Shown: in pieces, positions 1-8,946 of the stretch
How the letters are laid out: the number at the start of each line of letters is the position of its first letter
Numbering within the stretch: position 1 is the first letter of the stretch
Assembly (NCBI GenBank): GCA_029261795.1
Contig: JAJDAP010000037.1
Coordinates: forward strand, 1 to 50,560
DNA: 50,560 nucleotides
Direction of reading: 5' to 3'
Source: Deltaproteobacteria bacterium
Lineage (GTDB): Bacteria > Myxococcota_A > UBA9160 > UBA6930
The notes under the pieces: model-generated
Databases searched by the model: none
Seen by the model: only the letters and a program-made list of their open reading frames with translations
Told to the model about the DNA's origin: nothing
Program-made: the position numbers and the translations under genes

Positions 1-311
1 CTCTGGACCGGTCCTGAAGGACCGGTATCACCACGTGGTCTTGAAGTCACCGACCCAGGTGCGCAATGCACTTCGGTATGTCCTGATGAATGCCAGACGG
101 CACATGAAGCGGCCGCCCAGCAGCGTGCGCATCGATCCCGCGTCCTCGGGGCGATGGTTCGGGGGTTGGCAGCGCTCGACGCGCGATCTCGTGATCGCGG
201 CACTAGGGAAGACCCGGAACCCGGGCCGTCGCGTTCACCCATACCTGGCTCCTCAACGAAGGCTGGAAGAGGGCCGGCCCGCTCCTCGACCCCGCTGCCG
301 CTCCGGGCTGA
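1..311 (+). pseudogene. 3' fragment of a REP-associated tyrosine transposase, frameshifted
   Basis: The translation from about position 35 to 200 matches the C-terminal half of the intact transposase at 27167-27859, from about its residue 128. It includes the segment with the candidate catalytic tyrosine (RYVLMNARRH). Near position 205 this copy reads gcggcactagggaag where the intact copy reads gcggcaagaggaag, one base longer. The frame is lost there, so the conserved tail (THTWLLNEGWKRAGPLLDP) continues only in another frame up to the shared TGA at 309-311. The 5' part lies outside the window. A single-base frameshift could be a sequencing error, but several other substitutions separate the two copies, so real decay is more likely. 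No function is expected. Confidence 0.8.
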
Positions 312-457
312 AGCGTCCCCAAGGCTCCAACCGGCATCGCCTCGAGCAGGCACCGCTAGTCAGGGCATCCTCGACCCATGAAGCCCGCCCGCGAGAGCAA
401 CCTGCGAGCCCTCCTCGTTAGAGTCGAGAGCCACCCCACCCCTCAAGACCGTCCGCC
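1..457 (+). repeat. Long direct repeat, copy 1 (pairs with 27550-28004)
   Basis: Position 1 aligns with 27550 and similarity runs past the transposase stop codon. The transposase part is about nine-tenths identical by eye, with the first 70 or so bases identical. The noncoding tail stays recognisable through shared blocks such as caggcaccgctagtc, gagcaacctgcgagccc and ccaccccacccctcaagacc. Similarity fades around 450-460. The remaining bases to 597 hold no gene that I can support, only a 10-bp palindrome (cctccggagg) near 586. Confidence 0.85.
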
Positions 458-597
458 AGCACGCGAACCGTGTGGAACCCCCGCGCAGGCGTTGGTTCCA
501 CCAGCGGCCGTCGGACGTCCCGAAGGATCGAGCCCGACGCCCAAGGCCCGGCCCCTTTCCGCCCGCCGTCGTTGTGCGGTGACCCCTCCGGAGGTCC

Positions 598-1440
598 CTA
601 ACGTCGGGCGCTTCGGTAGCTGAGCTTGTGGATTGCGATGCGGCGCAGCTCGCTGTCGATCCGTCGCCACATCGAGCGTCTGAGGGCCAGGTCTCCGGCA
701 CAGTAGGCCTGGAGGAAACGTGCGAGGCCTCGCATTCCGACCGTCTCCACGAGTTCGCGTTTGACTAGCGAGCGGAAGATCCGCATCAGTTGGGACATCC
801 GTTCCTCCGGTGTCATCCCGCGCACGAGCCGTGCGCCGTCGAGATCGATGATCAGGGCTTCCAGTCGGCCACCCGTCGAGCGCAGCATCAGGTTCTTGAT
901 GTGGAGGTCTGCGTGGAATCCGCCGGCATCGTGGAAGCGCCGGACGGCGCCTGCGAGAGCGGCCGCCGCCTGTAAGACTTCGGGGCTGGAAGGGCCCGCT
1001 TCGAGCCAGCGCAGTGCGTCGATCGCGTCTTCCTCGAGCACTGTCGCGATGGCCAGGTGCCAGAAGCCGAAGCGTCGCTCGCCCACGACGAGGGCGGGCT
1101 CGGGGACCGAGACACCGGTCATACGGAGAACCGCCGTCAGGGAGAGTTCTCGAAGCGGGCGTTGCGGAGAGAGAAACCGGTCTCCGAGGAGATCGCCCAA
1201 CCAGCCGCCGTGAAGGAGCCGCCGCATGACCAGGGTCGGACCGCCGTCGGGGTAGGCGACCAGGGCGGTAGCGCCGCGTCCGCTTTCGCCCGCCTGGGCG
1301 CCTTCGAGGGCACGGCGGAGGCCGCCGCGCTGAAGGAGACCCGCCTCCCGGGCGGCCTCGAACAAGCCGATGCTCGCCATCAGCAACGTTCCGGAACCGC
1401 GTTCGAGTCGGAAACCCTCCGGTACAGCGACCACGGGCAC
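598..1440 (-). CDS. Lipopolysaccharide core kinase, WaaP/KdkA (Kdo kinase) type
   Basis: This 280-residue protein has the small eukaryotic-like kinase fold of the LPS kinase family, which phosphorylates Kdo or heptose in the inner core on the cytoplasmic side. The catalytic loop is HADLHIKN at residues 176-183 (D178 as base, N183 for metal). It is followed by the DFG-equivalent DLD at 199-201. A basic stretch (LVMRRLLHGG, residues 70-79) probably supplies the ATP-binding region. The length fits KdkA/WaaP. The start codon (GTG) abuts the stop of the upstream lptF-like gene, so the two are probably cotranscribed. The sugar substrate cannot be read from the sequence. The neighbouring heptosyltransferases support a core function. 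Confidence 0.8.
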   Translation of the reverse strand: MPVVAVPEGFRLERGSGTLLMASIGLFEAAREAGLLQRGGLRRALEGAQAGESGRGATALVAYPDGGPTLVMRRLLHGGWLGDLLGDRFLSPQRPLRELSLTAVLRMTGVSVPEPALVVGERRFGFWHLAIATVLEEDAIDALRWLEAGPSSPEVLQAAAALAGAVRRFHDAGGFHADLHIKNLMLRSTGGRLEALIIDLDGARLVRGMTPEERMSQLMRIFRSLVKRELVETVGMRGLARFLQAYCAGDLALRRSMWRRIDSELRRIAIHKLSYRSARR

Positions 1441-2574
1441 TCAGGCCCCGGCCCGCGGCGCGCGATAGAGGAGCCACGCGGCGGCCACGGCCAGGGCGAG
1501 GGTCGGAATCCATAGCGCGATCGAAGCGGGCAGCGTCCCGCTTTCGGCGAACTCTCCGAAGATCGAAAGCAGCACGTAGTAGACGAAGACGAGAACGGCG
1601 CAGGCAAGGATGCCGTAGGAGCGGGCACCCCGCGCGCGACGTACGCCGAGCGGTGCGCCGGCCAGCGCGAAGAGGATCGGCGCGAACGGCAGTGCCAGGC
1701 GCCAGTGGAGCTGGAGTTCGTAGGGCGCGCGTGACTTGACGCGGGCGTCTGGTGGGGCCGCGCCGGTTTCGTCGAAGTGTGCCAGAACCTCGAGCAGCTG
1801 GGAGGTATCCATGTCTTTCGGTTGCAGGCGCTCGAAGGTCACGCCGATCAAGCGCTCCATCTCGAAGGCATAGTCGAAGCTGGCGAACGTGATGCGCTGA
1901 TATTTCTGGTCGTCGAGTTCGCGCTCGAAGTGGATGTCGCCATCTCGAAGCCGCAGGTGGCCGGTCAGGGTTTCGGGTTCGAACGCGAACTCACCGGTCT
2001 TGGCGACCACGGTGTAGGGTTGCGCACCGTCGCTGCGATCGAAGATCAGCACGCCCTCGAGCATCGAGTCCTTGCGGTCGTCGACGTAGAGGAGGCGCTG
2101 TCCGTCGCGATCCAATTCGTTGAAGGTCCCGGCCTGGATGATCCCGCCGCGCGCGGCCACCTGCCCGAGCAGTCCACGTAGATCGCGGCGTGCCGCTGGC
2201 TCTGCCGCGTGAAGCAGCCAGGCGGTGGCGAGTGACACGCCGATCGAGACCACCAGGATCGGCGCCACGATCTGGCTGAAGCTCACACCGAGCGACTGCA
2301 TCGCGGTGACTTCCGAATCCGATGACAAGCGACCCATTGCCACCATCACGCCAAACAGGAACGCGATGGGAATGGCATAGGTCGAGAAGCGCGCGGCCAG
2401 CACCGTCAAGAGCTGGAGGGCGTCGCTCGGGGTCAAACCCATTCCGGCGAGATTCTGGATGTGCCTCAGGGCGTTCTGGAGCACCAGCACGCCGCCCACG
2501 GCGAGTACCGCAAGACTCGCGTAAAGCAGCACCTCACGGAGCACATACCACGAGAGGGTCCGCGGGAAGCGCAT
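1441..2574 (-). CDS. lptF: LPS export ABC transporter permease, LptF/LptG family
   Basis: The protein has about 377 residues in the YjgP/YjgQ layout: a short cytoplasmic start, three N-terminal membrane segments (about residues 10-110), a large periplasmic beta-jellyroll domain (about 120-285) and three C-terminal membrane segments (about 290-370). In the LptB2FG complex this family extracts LPS from the inner membrane and passes it to LptC/LptA. I chose the ATG at 2574 because MRFPRTLSWYVLREVL matches usual family starts. An in-frame start at 2592 would add only six residues. It is divergent from the heptosyltransferase cluster, with about 60 bp between starts, and is followed directly by the core kinase. 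LptF and LptG are hard to separate by eye, and no second permease is seen here. Confidence 0.85.
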   Translation of the reverse strand: MRFPRTLSWYVLREVLLYASLAVLAVGGVLVLQNALRHIQNLAGMGLTPSDALQLLTVLAARFSTYAIPIAFLFGVMVAMGRLSSDSEVTAMQSLGVSFSQIVAPILVVSIGVSLATAWLLHAAEPAARRDLRGLLGQVAARGGIIQAGTFNELDRDGQRLLYVDDRKDSMLEGVLIFDRSDGAQPYTVVAKTGEFAFEPETLTGHLRLRDGDIHFERELDDQKYQRITFASFDYAFEMERLIGVTFERLQPKDMDTSQLLEVLAHFDETGAAPPDARVKSRAPYELQLHWRLALPFAPILFALAGAPLGVRRARGARSYGILACAVLVFVYYVLLSIFGEFAESGTLPASIALWIPTLALAVAAAWLLYRAPRAGA

Positions 2575-2633
2575 GGCCGGGTATCCTACCAACCGGGGGC
2601 CCTATCTCTACCTGCATCAATCCGCGAAGTGAA

Positions 2634-3686
2634 TTGCCTGTTGCCGAACGCGTGCTCGTGGTGCGGCTGGGGGCGGTGGGCGATGTGGTTCGGACACTTC
2701 CGGCGGCGGCCGCGATCCGTTCCGCATATCCGGATGCGCGGTTCGCCTGGCTGGTGGAGCCAGCGTCCGCAAGCCTGCTCGAGGGTCAGGCATGGATCGA
2801 TGAAGTGCGGGTCTTTCCACGCTCGGAACTCCGTGGTGCCCTCAGGCACGGGCGCATCGACCGTGCCCTTGCGGCCGGCATCGACTTCCTGCGCGAACTG
2901 CGGGCAGCGCGCTACGACCTGGTGGTCGACTTTCACGCGATCCTGAAGAGCGCGGTCCTGGCCCGGGCAAGCGGTGCTCGTCAGCGCGTGAGCTACGCAC
3001 GGCCCTTCGCCCGGGAAGGCGCCGCCTTGCTTGCCAGCGAGACCGCTCGTCTCGAACCGCCGAAGCAGAGTCGATTCGACCGCAACGAGGCATTGGTTCG
3101 CTATCTCGGGATTCGCACGCCGCTGCCGGCGGCGCCGCTCCACGTGCCCGAAGCCGCACGAACGCGGGTGCGAGCGGCCCTCGGCGGCGAGCGACCGGTG
3201 GCCATCCATCCCGGAACCAGCGATACCACCCAGCACAAGCGGTGGACGCCGGAGGGGTATGGGCTCGTCGCCCGGGCCTTGCTCCAGCGGACCGACCGGC
3301 GCTCGATCGTCACGGTCGGGCCGGCCCGGGATGACCGCGCCTTCGCCGACGAGGTCGTGAGGCGCTCGGAGGGTGCCGCCAGAATCGCACCGGAGACGCC
3401 CTCGCTGCTGGATCTGGCCGCCGTCTTCGCCGAGTCGGGTCTGTACGTCGGTAGCGACAGCGGGCCGATGCACGTCGCTTCGTTGGTCGGGACTCCGGTC
3501 GTTCAGCTTCTCGGGCCGACGGATCCCGTGGAGAATCAACCCTACTCAGGGACGCCGTCGGAGACGGTACGGGTCCAGATCGCCTGCAATCCCTGCCGCC
3601 GCGGCTGTGCTGCAGCCACCTGTATGAGGGTGATCTCTCCCGATTCCGTGGTCGAAGCGGCCAGCCGGTTTCTGGCGGCACCCTAG
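2634..3686 (+). CDS. Glycosyltransferase family 9, heptosyltransferase I (WaaC) like
   Basis: This is a protein of about 350 residues with the two Rossmann domains of GT-B heptosyltransferases, which add L-glycero-D-manno-heptose from ADP-heptose to the Kdo-lipid A core. The start VLVVRLGAVGDVVRTLPA is the classic N-terminal signature. The ADP-heptose site is seen as IHPGTS followed by KRWTPEGY, and as SDSGPMHVASLVGTPVVQLLGPTDP. No ATG lies near the conserved start. TTG at 2634 gives the expected short N-terminus and is my choice, although its ribosome site is weak. A cysteine-rich tail (CNPCRRGC) is common in this family. It heads the plus-strand LPS cluster and is divergent from lptF. Confidence 0.85.
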   Translation: MPVAERVLVVRLGAVGDVVRTLPAAAAIRSAYPDARFAWLVEPASASLLEGQAWIDEVRVFPRSELRGALRHGRIDRALAAGIDFLRELRAARYDLVVDFHAILKSAVLARASGARQRVSYARPFAREGAALLASETARLEPPKQSRFDRNEALVRYLGIRTPLPAAPLHVPEAARTRVRAALGGERPVAIHPGTSDTTQHKRWTPEGYGLVARALLQRTDRRSIVTVGPARDDRAFADEVVRRSEGAARIAPETPSLLDLAAVFAESGLYVGSDSGPMHVASLVGTPVVQLLGPTDPVENQPYSGTPSETVRVQIACNPCRRGCAAATCMRVISPDSVVEAASRFLAAP

Positions 3687-3817
3687 ACCGGGTGGTAGCT
3701 TGCGCCGACCGATGCCCTGCCGGCACGGCGGGGGCTCGGACGGCCCCATTGACCCTGCGGCGGGCAGTTCGGCGGCCCAAGGGAGGGGGAACCCTGGCCG
3801 CCTCGGAGCGCTGACGC

Positions 3818-4897
3818 ATGCAGCAGCCCAGGCACATCCTGGTCCGAGGTCCCAACTGGACCGGGGATCTCATCATGGCCTCGCCAGGGTTCCGTGCGCT
3901 CAGGGCCGGCTTCCCGGAGGCGCGTATCGTCCTTCATGTCCAGGCAGGCCTGGCGCCGCTCGTCGACGGTTCTCCATGGTTCGATGAGATTGTACCCGTG
4001 GGGTCCCATCGGCAGGGCCCGCTGGCCCACTGGCGGGAAGGCCGCGCATTGCGGGTGCGAGGGCCGTTCGATCTCGGGATCTGCCTGCCGGACTCGTTCG
4101 CGGCCGCGCTGGTGATGCGCTTCGCCGGGGTGAAGCGCGTGATCGGCTACCGCCGCGGTTGGCGCCGCTGGCTGCTGCACGATGCGATCGCGATGCCGAG
4201 CGATTCGGGCCGGCGTGCGATGCTGGCACGGGAGAATCATGTCCTCGGTCTGGTCGAGGCAGCGGGGGCCGAAGCGAAGGGAACCGAACTCGAACTCCAT
4301 GCCACCGAGGCGGAGCGCACCGCCGGAGCCGATGCACTCGCGGCAGGCGGGATCGAGCCGTCGGATTCCTATGCCGTCGTCGCGCCGGGAGCTTCCTACG
4401 GGCCCTCGAAATGTTGGCCTGCGGCAATGTTCGCACGCGTGGCCGACCGCTTGATTCGCGAAGGGGTCAAGGTTGCCGTGATCGGATCGCCGGGAGAGCG
4501 GGAACTGACGGCCGAGGTGGTCGCCGCGATGGAGGAAACGGGCGCCGACCTCGGCGGTGCGCTCAGCCTCGGGGGCCTGAAGGCCGTGATGCAGAACGCG
4601 CGGGTCCTGGTCTGCAACGATGCCGGCGCACGACACGTGGCCGTTGCGTTCGGGGTTCCCTGCGTCGTCATGATGGGACCGACGGCACTGGAGAAGACGA
4701 ACATGAACCTCGATCGCGTCAGCGTCCTCACCGCCGATGTCGCTTGCCGGCCCTGCTACAAGCGCGATTGTCCCATCGACCATCGCTGCATGACTCGGAT
4801 TCCAGCGGAGCGGGTAGCGGCCGAAGCGGTTCGCGCGCTCGCCGAGGGTTCCGGATACGCGGGAGAACAGAAGATGATTGCCGGAGGCGCCGCGTGA
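3818..4897 (+). CDS. waaF: Glycosyltransferase family 9, heptosyltransferase II (WaaF) like
   Basis: This 359-residue GT-B protein begins ILVRGPNWTGDLIMASPGFRALR, the characteristic WaaF N-terminus. The donor-site motifs are APGASYGPSKCWP and CNDAGARHVAVAFGVPCVVMMGPT. It is predicted to add the second heptose of the inner core. The ADEPT-like C-terminal cysteines (CRPCYKRDCPIDHRCM) are typical of lipopolysaccharide heptosyltransferase II. The ATG at 3818 follows a 131-bp gap from the upstream GT9 gene. The stop overlaps the next start by four bases (GTGA), which indicates translational coupling. Confidence 0.88.
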   Translation: MQQPRHILVRGPNWTGDLIMASPGFRALRAGFPEARIVLHVQAGLAPLVDGSPWFDEIVPVGSHRQGPLAHWREGRALRVRGPFDLGICLPDSFAAALVMRFAGVKRVIGYRRGWRRWLLHDAIAMPSDSGRRAMLARENHVLGLVEAAGAEAKGTELELHATEAERTAGADALAAGGIEPSDSYAVVAPGASYGPSKCWPAAMFARVADRLIREGVKVAVIGSPGERELTAEVVAAMEETGADLGGALSLGGLKAVMQNARVLVCNDAGARHVAVAFGVPCVVMMGPTALEKTNMNLDRVSVLTADVACRPCYKRDCPIDHRCMTRIPAERVAAEAVRALAEGSGYAGEQKMIAGGAA

Positions 4898-5922
4898 CCG
4901 ACCTGTCCATCGTGATCGTTACCTGGAACGCGAAGGACGTCCTGCTCGACTGCCTCGAGTCGATCGAGCAGGTCGTTCACACGCGAAGCGATGACGGCCG
5001 AATCGAAACCGAGACGCTCGTGGTCGACAACGGCTCCGAGGATGGCTCGGTCGAGGCCGTGCGTGCGCGCTTCCCGTGGGTCGAACTGATCGCGCTACCC
5101 GACAATCTCGGCTTTGCCGGTGGGAACAACGTCGGGCTCCGTCAAGCCAAGGGTCGCCACATCGTGCTCCTGAACAGCGACACGATCGTACTGCCCGATG
5201 GCCTCGAGAAATGCGTGCGGTACCTCGACGAGAATCCCGACGTCGGTGTCGTGGGTCCCCAGCTTCTCAACCCGGATCGCTCGAAGCAGAACTGCATCCA
5301 CAATCATCCGAGTCTGGTGACCGAATTCGTTCCGACGGGCCTGCTCGAGACGCTCTTCCCCAGCCAATTTCCGTCGAAGCGTTACGAGCATCCGGCCCCG
5401 ATCGACGTACCGGCCGTACTCGGCGCTTGTTTGTTCGCCCGCCGCGAGGTGCTCGAGCAGGTCGGTCTGATGCCCGAGGACTACTTCTTCTTCCTCGAGG
5501 AAACGGATTGGTGCTTCCGGATATCGGCCGCCGGCTGGCGAATCGTCCACGTTCCGGACGCGCGGATCGTCCACATCTTCGGTGCCAGCACCAAGAAAAA
5601 GATGCCGACGGCGACCCGCATCGAATTTCACCGCTCGCTCTATCACTTCTTCGAGAAGAACCGGGGTAGCGCGCGCTGGGCCGCAGTCGTGGCGTGGCGA
5701 TTCCTGAAGGCGATCCTCTACGTGATCGTGCGTGCCCCCGGAGCGTTGGTTTCCGAGGCTGGCAGGGTGCGCTGGCAGGGCGATTGGAAGATTCTCGAGT
5801 GGCACCTGCGAGGCCAGCCACTCGAGGGCTACGGGATTCCGCGCAAGGGCCGTAGTCTCGGAGAGAGCAGTCCGCGCCTCGAAAGCGTCGCGGTAGAAGA
5901 CTCGAACAGGAGGGATGCGTGA
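4894..5922 (+). CDS. GT2 glycosyltransferase, rhamnosyltransferase-like
   Basis: This 342-residue inverting GT-A enzyme starts at the GTG overlapping the waaF stop. The family start LSIVIVTWNAKDVLLDCLESI supports that choice, since the open frame runs further upstream only by chance. Visible motifs are VVDNGSEDGS, NLGFAGGNNVGLR, the metal-binding LLNSDT and the acceptor-side FFLEETDWCFR (ED motif). The layout resembles WbbL-type rhamnosyltransferases. A hydrophobic stretch near residues 265-290 could associate with the membrane. The next gene encodes an epimerase of the dTDP-rhamnose type, so a deoxyhexose donor is plausible but unproven. The stop overlaps the next start (GTGA). Confidence 0.8.
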   Translation: MTDLSIVIVTWNAKDVLLDCLESIEQVVHTRSDDGRIETETLVVDNGSEDGSVEAVRARFPWVELIALPDNLGFAGGNNVGLRQAKGRHIVLLNSDTIVLPDGLEKCVRYLDENPDVGVVGPQLLNPDRSKQNCIHNHPSLVTEFVPTGLLETLFPSQFPSKRYEHPAPIDVPAVLGACLFARREVLEQVGLMPEDYFFFLEETDWCFRISAAGWRIVHVPDARIVHIFGASTKKKMPTATRIEFHRSLYHFFEKNRGSARWAAVVAWRFLKAILYVIVRAPGALVSEAGRVRWQGDWKILEWHLRGQPLEGYGIPRKGRSLGESSPRLESVAVEDSNRRDA

Positions 5923-7034
5923 ACATCCTGGTAACGGGAGGAGCTGGTTTCGTCGGCTCCCATCTGGTGGATTCCTTGATCGCTTCGGGGCACGCGGTGC
6001 GCGTCCTCGACAACCTGGATGCCCAGGTCCACGGCGAGGCGCAGAAACCCCCGAGCTATTTCAATCCAAAGGCCGAGCTCCAGATCGGCGACATCCGCGA
6101 CCGCGCCGCCGTGGACCGGGCTCTGGACGGGATCGAGGTCGTGTTCCATCAAGCGGCCGCGGTCGGCGTCGGGCAATCCATGTACGAGATCGAGCACTAC
6201 TGCTCGGTGAACACCATCGGTGCGGCGGTCGTTCTCGAGGCGATCATCGAGCGCAAGGATCAGATCCAGAAGATGTTGGTCGCGTCCTCGATGTCGATCT
6301 ATGGCGAGGGCGGCTACCGCACGGGAAAGGGGGACGTGATCTTTCCGTCCCTGCGTCCTGAGGCCGCGCTCGCGGCCCAGCAGTTCGAGCACATCGGTCC
6401 CGACGGCGAGGTCCTGGTGCCGGTCGGAACGCCTGAATCGAAACCGCTGCTGCCGACCTCGATCTACGCGATCACGAAGCGCGATCATGAGGAGATGTTC
6501 CTGGCCACCGGTGCGGCCTACGGCATCCCGGCAACGGCACTCCGCTACTTCAACATCTACGGGACCCGGCAATCGCTCTCGAACCCGTACACGGGCGTTG
6601 TTGCCATTTTCTCCTCGCGATTGTTGAATCGGAACCGCCCGATGATCTTCGAGGATGGCCATCAAAGTCGGGATTTCGTCCACGTCTCGGACATCGTTCG
6701 TGCCAACGTGATGTGCATGGAGAGCGACGCCGCGAACGGCCAGATCTACAACGTCGGAACCGGTCGGGCGACCTCGGTGCTTCAGGTGGCCGAAACCCTG
6801 GCTGACGAGCTCGGCTTCGACGAATCGGCAGAGATCGTCGGGAAGTTCCGCGCCGGCGATATCCGCCATTGTTATGCAGACACCTCGAGGATCGAGCAAG
6901 CGCTGGGCTATGCACCGAAGGTCTCCCTCGAGGACGGCATGCGCGAGCTGCTCGATTGGCTCCGCACCCAGGAGGCGACGGATTCGGTCGAGGCAGCGGC
7001 CGCCGAACTCGAGCGCCGAGGCCTGACGCGCTGA
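5919..7034 (+). CDS. NAD-dependent sugar epimerase, dTDP-L-rhamnose 4-epimerase type
   Basis: This 371-residue extended SDR has the NAD-binding TGGAGFVGSHL at residues 6-16, ASSMSIYGEGGYR around the catalytic serine, and YAITK as the YxxxK catalytic pair. The blocks VLDNLDAQVHGE, HQAAAVGVGQSMYEI and SNPYTGVVAIFSSRLLN are the ones I associate with dTDP-L-rhamnose 4-epimerases, which make dTDP-6-deoxy-L-talose. This assignment rests on family resemblance only. The GTG start lies behind a strong ribosome site (aggaggg at about 5908-5914) and overlaps the upstream stop. Its own stop overlaps the ATG of the heptose kinase. UDP-glucose 4-epimerase activity is the main alternative. Confidence 0.75.
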   Translation: MNILVTGGAGFVGSHLVDSLIASGHAVRVLDNLDAQVHGEAQKPPSYFNPKAELQIGDIRDRAAVDRALDGIEVVFHQAAAVGVGQSMYEIEHYCSVNTIGAAVVLEAIIERKDQIQKMLVASSMSIYGEGGYRTGKGDVIFPSLRPEAALAAQQFEHIGPDGEVLVPVGTPESKPLLPTSIYAITKRDHEEMFLATGAAYGIPATALRYFNIYGTRQSLSNPYTGVVAIFSSRLLNRNRPMIFEDGHQSRDFVHVSDIVRANVMCMESDAANGQIYNVGTGRATSVLQVAETLADELGFDESAEIVGKFRAGDIRHCYADTSRIEQALGYAPKVSLEDGMRELLDWLRTQEATDSVEAAAAELERRGLTR

Positions 7035-8059
7035 TGGCGACGCCCCGCCTCGAAACCCGACGGCTCGAACGCATCCTGCGCGGCTTCTCTCAGCTGCGTG
7101 TCCTCGTTGTCGGCGACGTGATGCTCGACGAATACCTGTGGGGCGATGTCGAACGCGTCAGTCCTGAAGCGCCGGTCCCGGTCGTGCACGTAACCAGGGA
7201 ATCCACGGCCCTCGGCGGCGCCGGAAACGTCGTGCGCAACGTGATCGCGATGGGCGCCGAGTGCTTGTTCTGCGGCGTGGTCGGGAACGACGCAGCCGGC
7301 GATACGATCGTCGATCTGTTGAAGGATCTGGGCGTCGACCCGTCGGGCCTGGTTCGGGTCGATGATCGCCCGACCACGCGCAAGACGCGGATCGAGGCCC
7401 GCTCTCAACAGATGCTGCGCTTCGATCGTGAGACCGACGAGCCGATCAGCAAGGCCACCTCGAAGCGGCTGCTCCAATCCATCGAGGGCTCCATTCCGAG
7501 GGCCGACGCAGTCGTGCTCGAGGATTATGGCAAGGGCGTGTTGCCGCCCCAGGTCTTGCGCGGTGCCATGAAACGCTTCGGCGCGGCATCGCTGCCGGTT
7601 TCCGTCGATCCGAAAGACTCGGTGCAGCCCTATCGCGGGGCCGCCTTCTTCAAGCCGAATCTGCGCGAGGTCGAGCAACTCACCGGGATCCGGCAACGCA
7701 GCGACGCGGATCTCTCCCGCGCGGTCTCGAAGATCAAGCGCCAACTGCCCGGCTCCGATGTGGTGGTCACCCGTGGCGAGAAGGGCATGACCATCTTTCC
7801 GGAGGGAAAGCCCGAGATCGACGTGCCGATCGCGCGCCATGAGGTCTTCGATGTGCAGGGGGCTGGCGATACCGCGATCGCCGCGCTCTCGCTGGCGCGC
7901 TGCGCCGGCGCCAGTTGGGTCGAGGCTGCGGTGTTGGCCAATGCGGCCGCCGGCGTCGTGGTGGGCAAAGTCGGGACCCAGACCGCGCAACCCGAGGAAA
8001 TTCGCGCGCGTCTCGCCGAGGCCATCGCTGCGGTTCGAGCGGGCGGGCGGGACTCATGA
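7034..8059 (+). CDS. rfaE1: D-glycero-beta-D-manno-heptose-7-phosphate kinase
   Basis: This 341-residue PfkB/ribokinase-family enzyme phosphorylates heptose-7-phosphate at C1 on the route to ADP-heptose. The N-terminus VLVVGDVMLDEYLWGDVERVSPEAPVPV is diagnostic. The sugar-binding GGAGNVVRNV and the catalytic DVQGAGDTAIAAL (Asp of GAGD) are present. It carries only the kinase half of E. coli HldE. No nucleotidyltransferase domain follows, so the adenylyl step must be encoded elsewhere. The ATG at 7034 overlaps the epimerase stop by one base, and the stop overlaps the yicC start. It supplies the substrate for the two GT9 enzymes upstream. Confidence 0.92.
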   Translation: MATPRLETRRLERILRGFSQLRVLVVGDVMLDEYLWGDVERVSPEAPVPVVHVTRESTALGGAGNVVRNVIAMGAECLFCGVVGNDAAGDTIVDLLKDLGVDPSGLVRVDDRPTTRKTRIEARSQQMLRFDRETDEPISKATSKRLLQSIEGSIPRADAVVLEDYGKGVLPPQVLRGAMKRFGAASLPVSVDPKDSVQPYRGAAFFKPNLREVEQLTGIRQRSDADLSRAVSKIKRQLPGSDVVVTRGEKGMTIFPEGKPEIDVPIARHEVFDVQGAGDTAIAALSLARCAGASWVEAAVLANAAAGVVVGKVGTQTAQPEEIRARLAEAIAAVRAGGRDS

Positions 8060-8946
8060 TCCGCAGCATGACCGGCTTCGGGCGAGCGATGGCAACGGTG
8101 TCCGGCACGCCGTTGACCGTGGAGATCCGCACGGTCAATCATCGGCATCTCGACGCAGCGGTTCGCCTGCCACGCCTCCTCTCGGGTCTGGAGCAGCCCC
8201 TCCGCAAGGCAGCGCAGGCCGCATTCCTGCGTGGCAAGGTCGATTGTTCGGTTCAGCTCGGCGCCGAGAGCCGCTCGCAGAGCACCGTCGAAATCGATCG
8301 CGTCCTGGCTGCAAGCTATGCGGCCTTCGCGAAGGAGTGGTCGGCGGAGTCCGGCGCCAGCGGAGAGCTGAGCGCGGCACAGTTGCTGGCCTTGCCCGGT
8401 GTCGCGCGAGTGGTGGATACCAATGTCGACGAGGACCAGGCCCTGCCTCTGGTGTTGGCCGCGGTTGCGGAAGCTTCGGCTGCGGCCCTGGCGATGCGTA
8501 GCGCCGAGGGCGCCTCGATCGAAGCGGATTTTCGCGCTCGACTCGAGACGGTCGACGCCATCGCGAACAGGGTCGGGGAGCAGGCCGGCGTGATCGCCGA
8601 CGGGGTGCGCGAGCGCCTGCGCAAGCGCACCCAACAACTTCAGGAGGAGACCGGAATCCTCGATGAGGCACGGCTGCACCAGGAAGTGGTGATGGCCGCG
8701 GATCGGCTGGATGTCACCGAAGAAGTCGTGCGGCTCCATAGCCACGTCGAGCAGTTCCGCGCCGCGCTCGACGCCACCGATTCCGGTGAGCCCGTCGGAC
8801 GCCGGCTCGATTTCCTCGTCCAGGAGATGGGTCGCGAAGCCAACACGATCGGCTCGAAATCCGGTGGCGCCGCGGTCTCGCATCTCGCCGTCGATCTGAA
8901 GACCGAGCTGGAACGAATCCGAGAGCAGGTGCAGAACGTTGAGTGA
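8056..8946 (+). CDS. yicC: YicC family endoribonuclease
   Basis: This 296-residue protein starts [11 protein letters not shown], the hallmark YicC N-terminus, and ends with the conserved block [18 protein letters not shown]. The C-terminal DUF1732 region also has [21 protein letters not shown]. YicC proteins are hexameric endoribonucleases involved in RNA turnover and stress adaptation. The ATG at 8056 overlaps the rfaE1 stop (ATGA). The order yicC, remA-like, gmk is widely conserved in bacteria, including Firmicutes and deltaproteobacteria, which supports the calls for all three. Confidence 0.92.
   Translation: MIRSMTGFGRAMATVSGTPLTVEIRTVNHRHLDAAVRLPRLLSGLEQPLRKAAQAAFLRGKVDCSVQLGAESRSQSTVEIDRVLAASYAAFAKEWSAESGASGELSAAQLLALPGVARVVDTNVDEDQALPLVLAAVAEASAAALAMRSAEGASIEADFRARLETVDAIANRVGEQAGVIADGVRERLRKRTQQLQEETGILDEARLHQEVVMAADRLDVTEEVVRLHSHVEQFRAALDATDSGEPVGRRLDFLVQEMGREANTIGSKSGGAAVSHLAVDLKTELERIREQVQNVE

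Noticed and set aside
4159..4893. Long upstream extension of the GT2 gene at 4894
   Set aside because: It overlaps waaF in another frame, and the family N-terminus starts exactly at the GTG at 4894.
7034..8059. Bifunctional HldE (kinase plus adenylyltransferase)
   Set aside because: Only the kinase domain is present. The gene ends where the nucleotidyltransferase would begin, and yicC follows directly.
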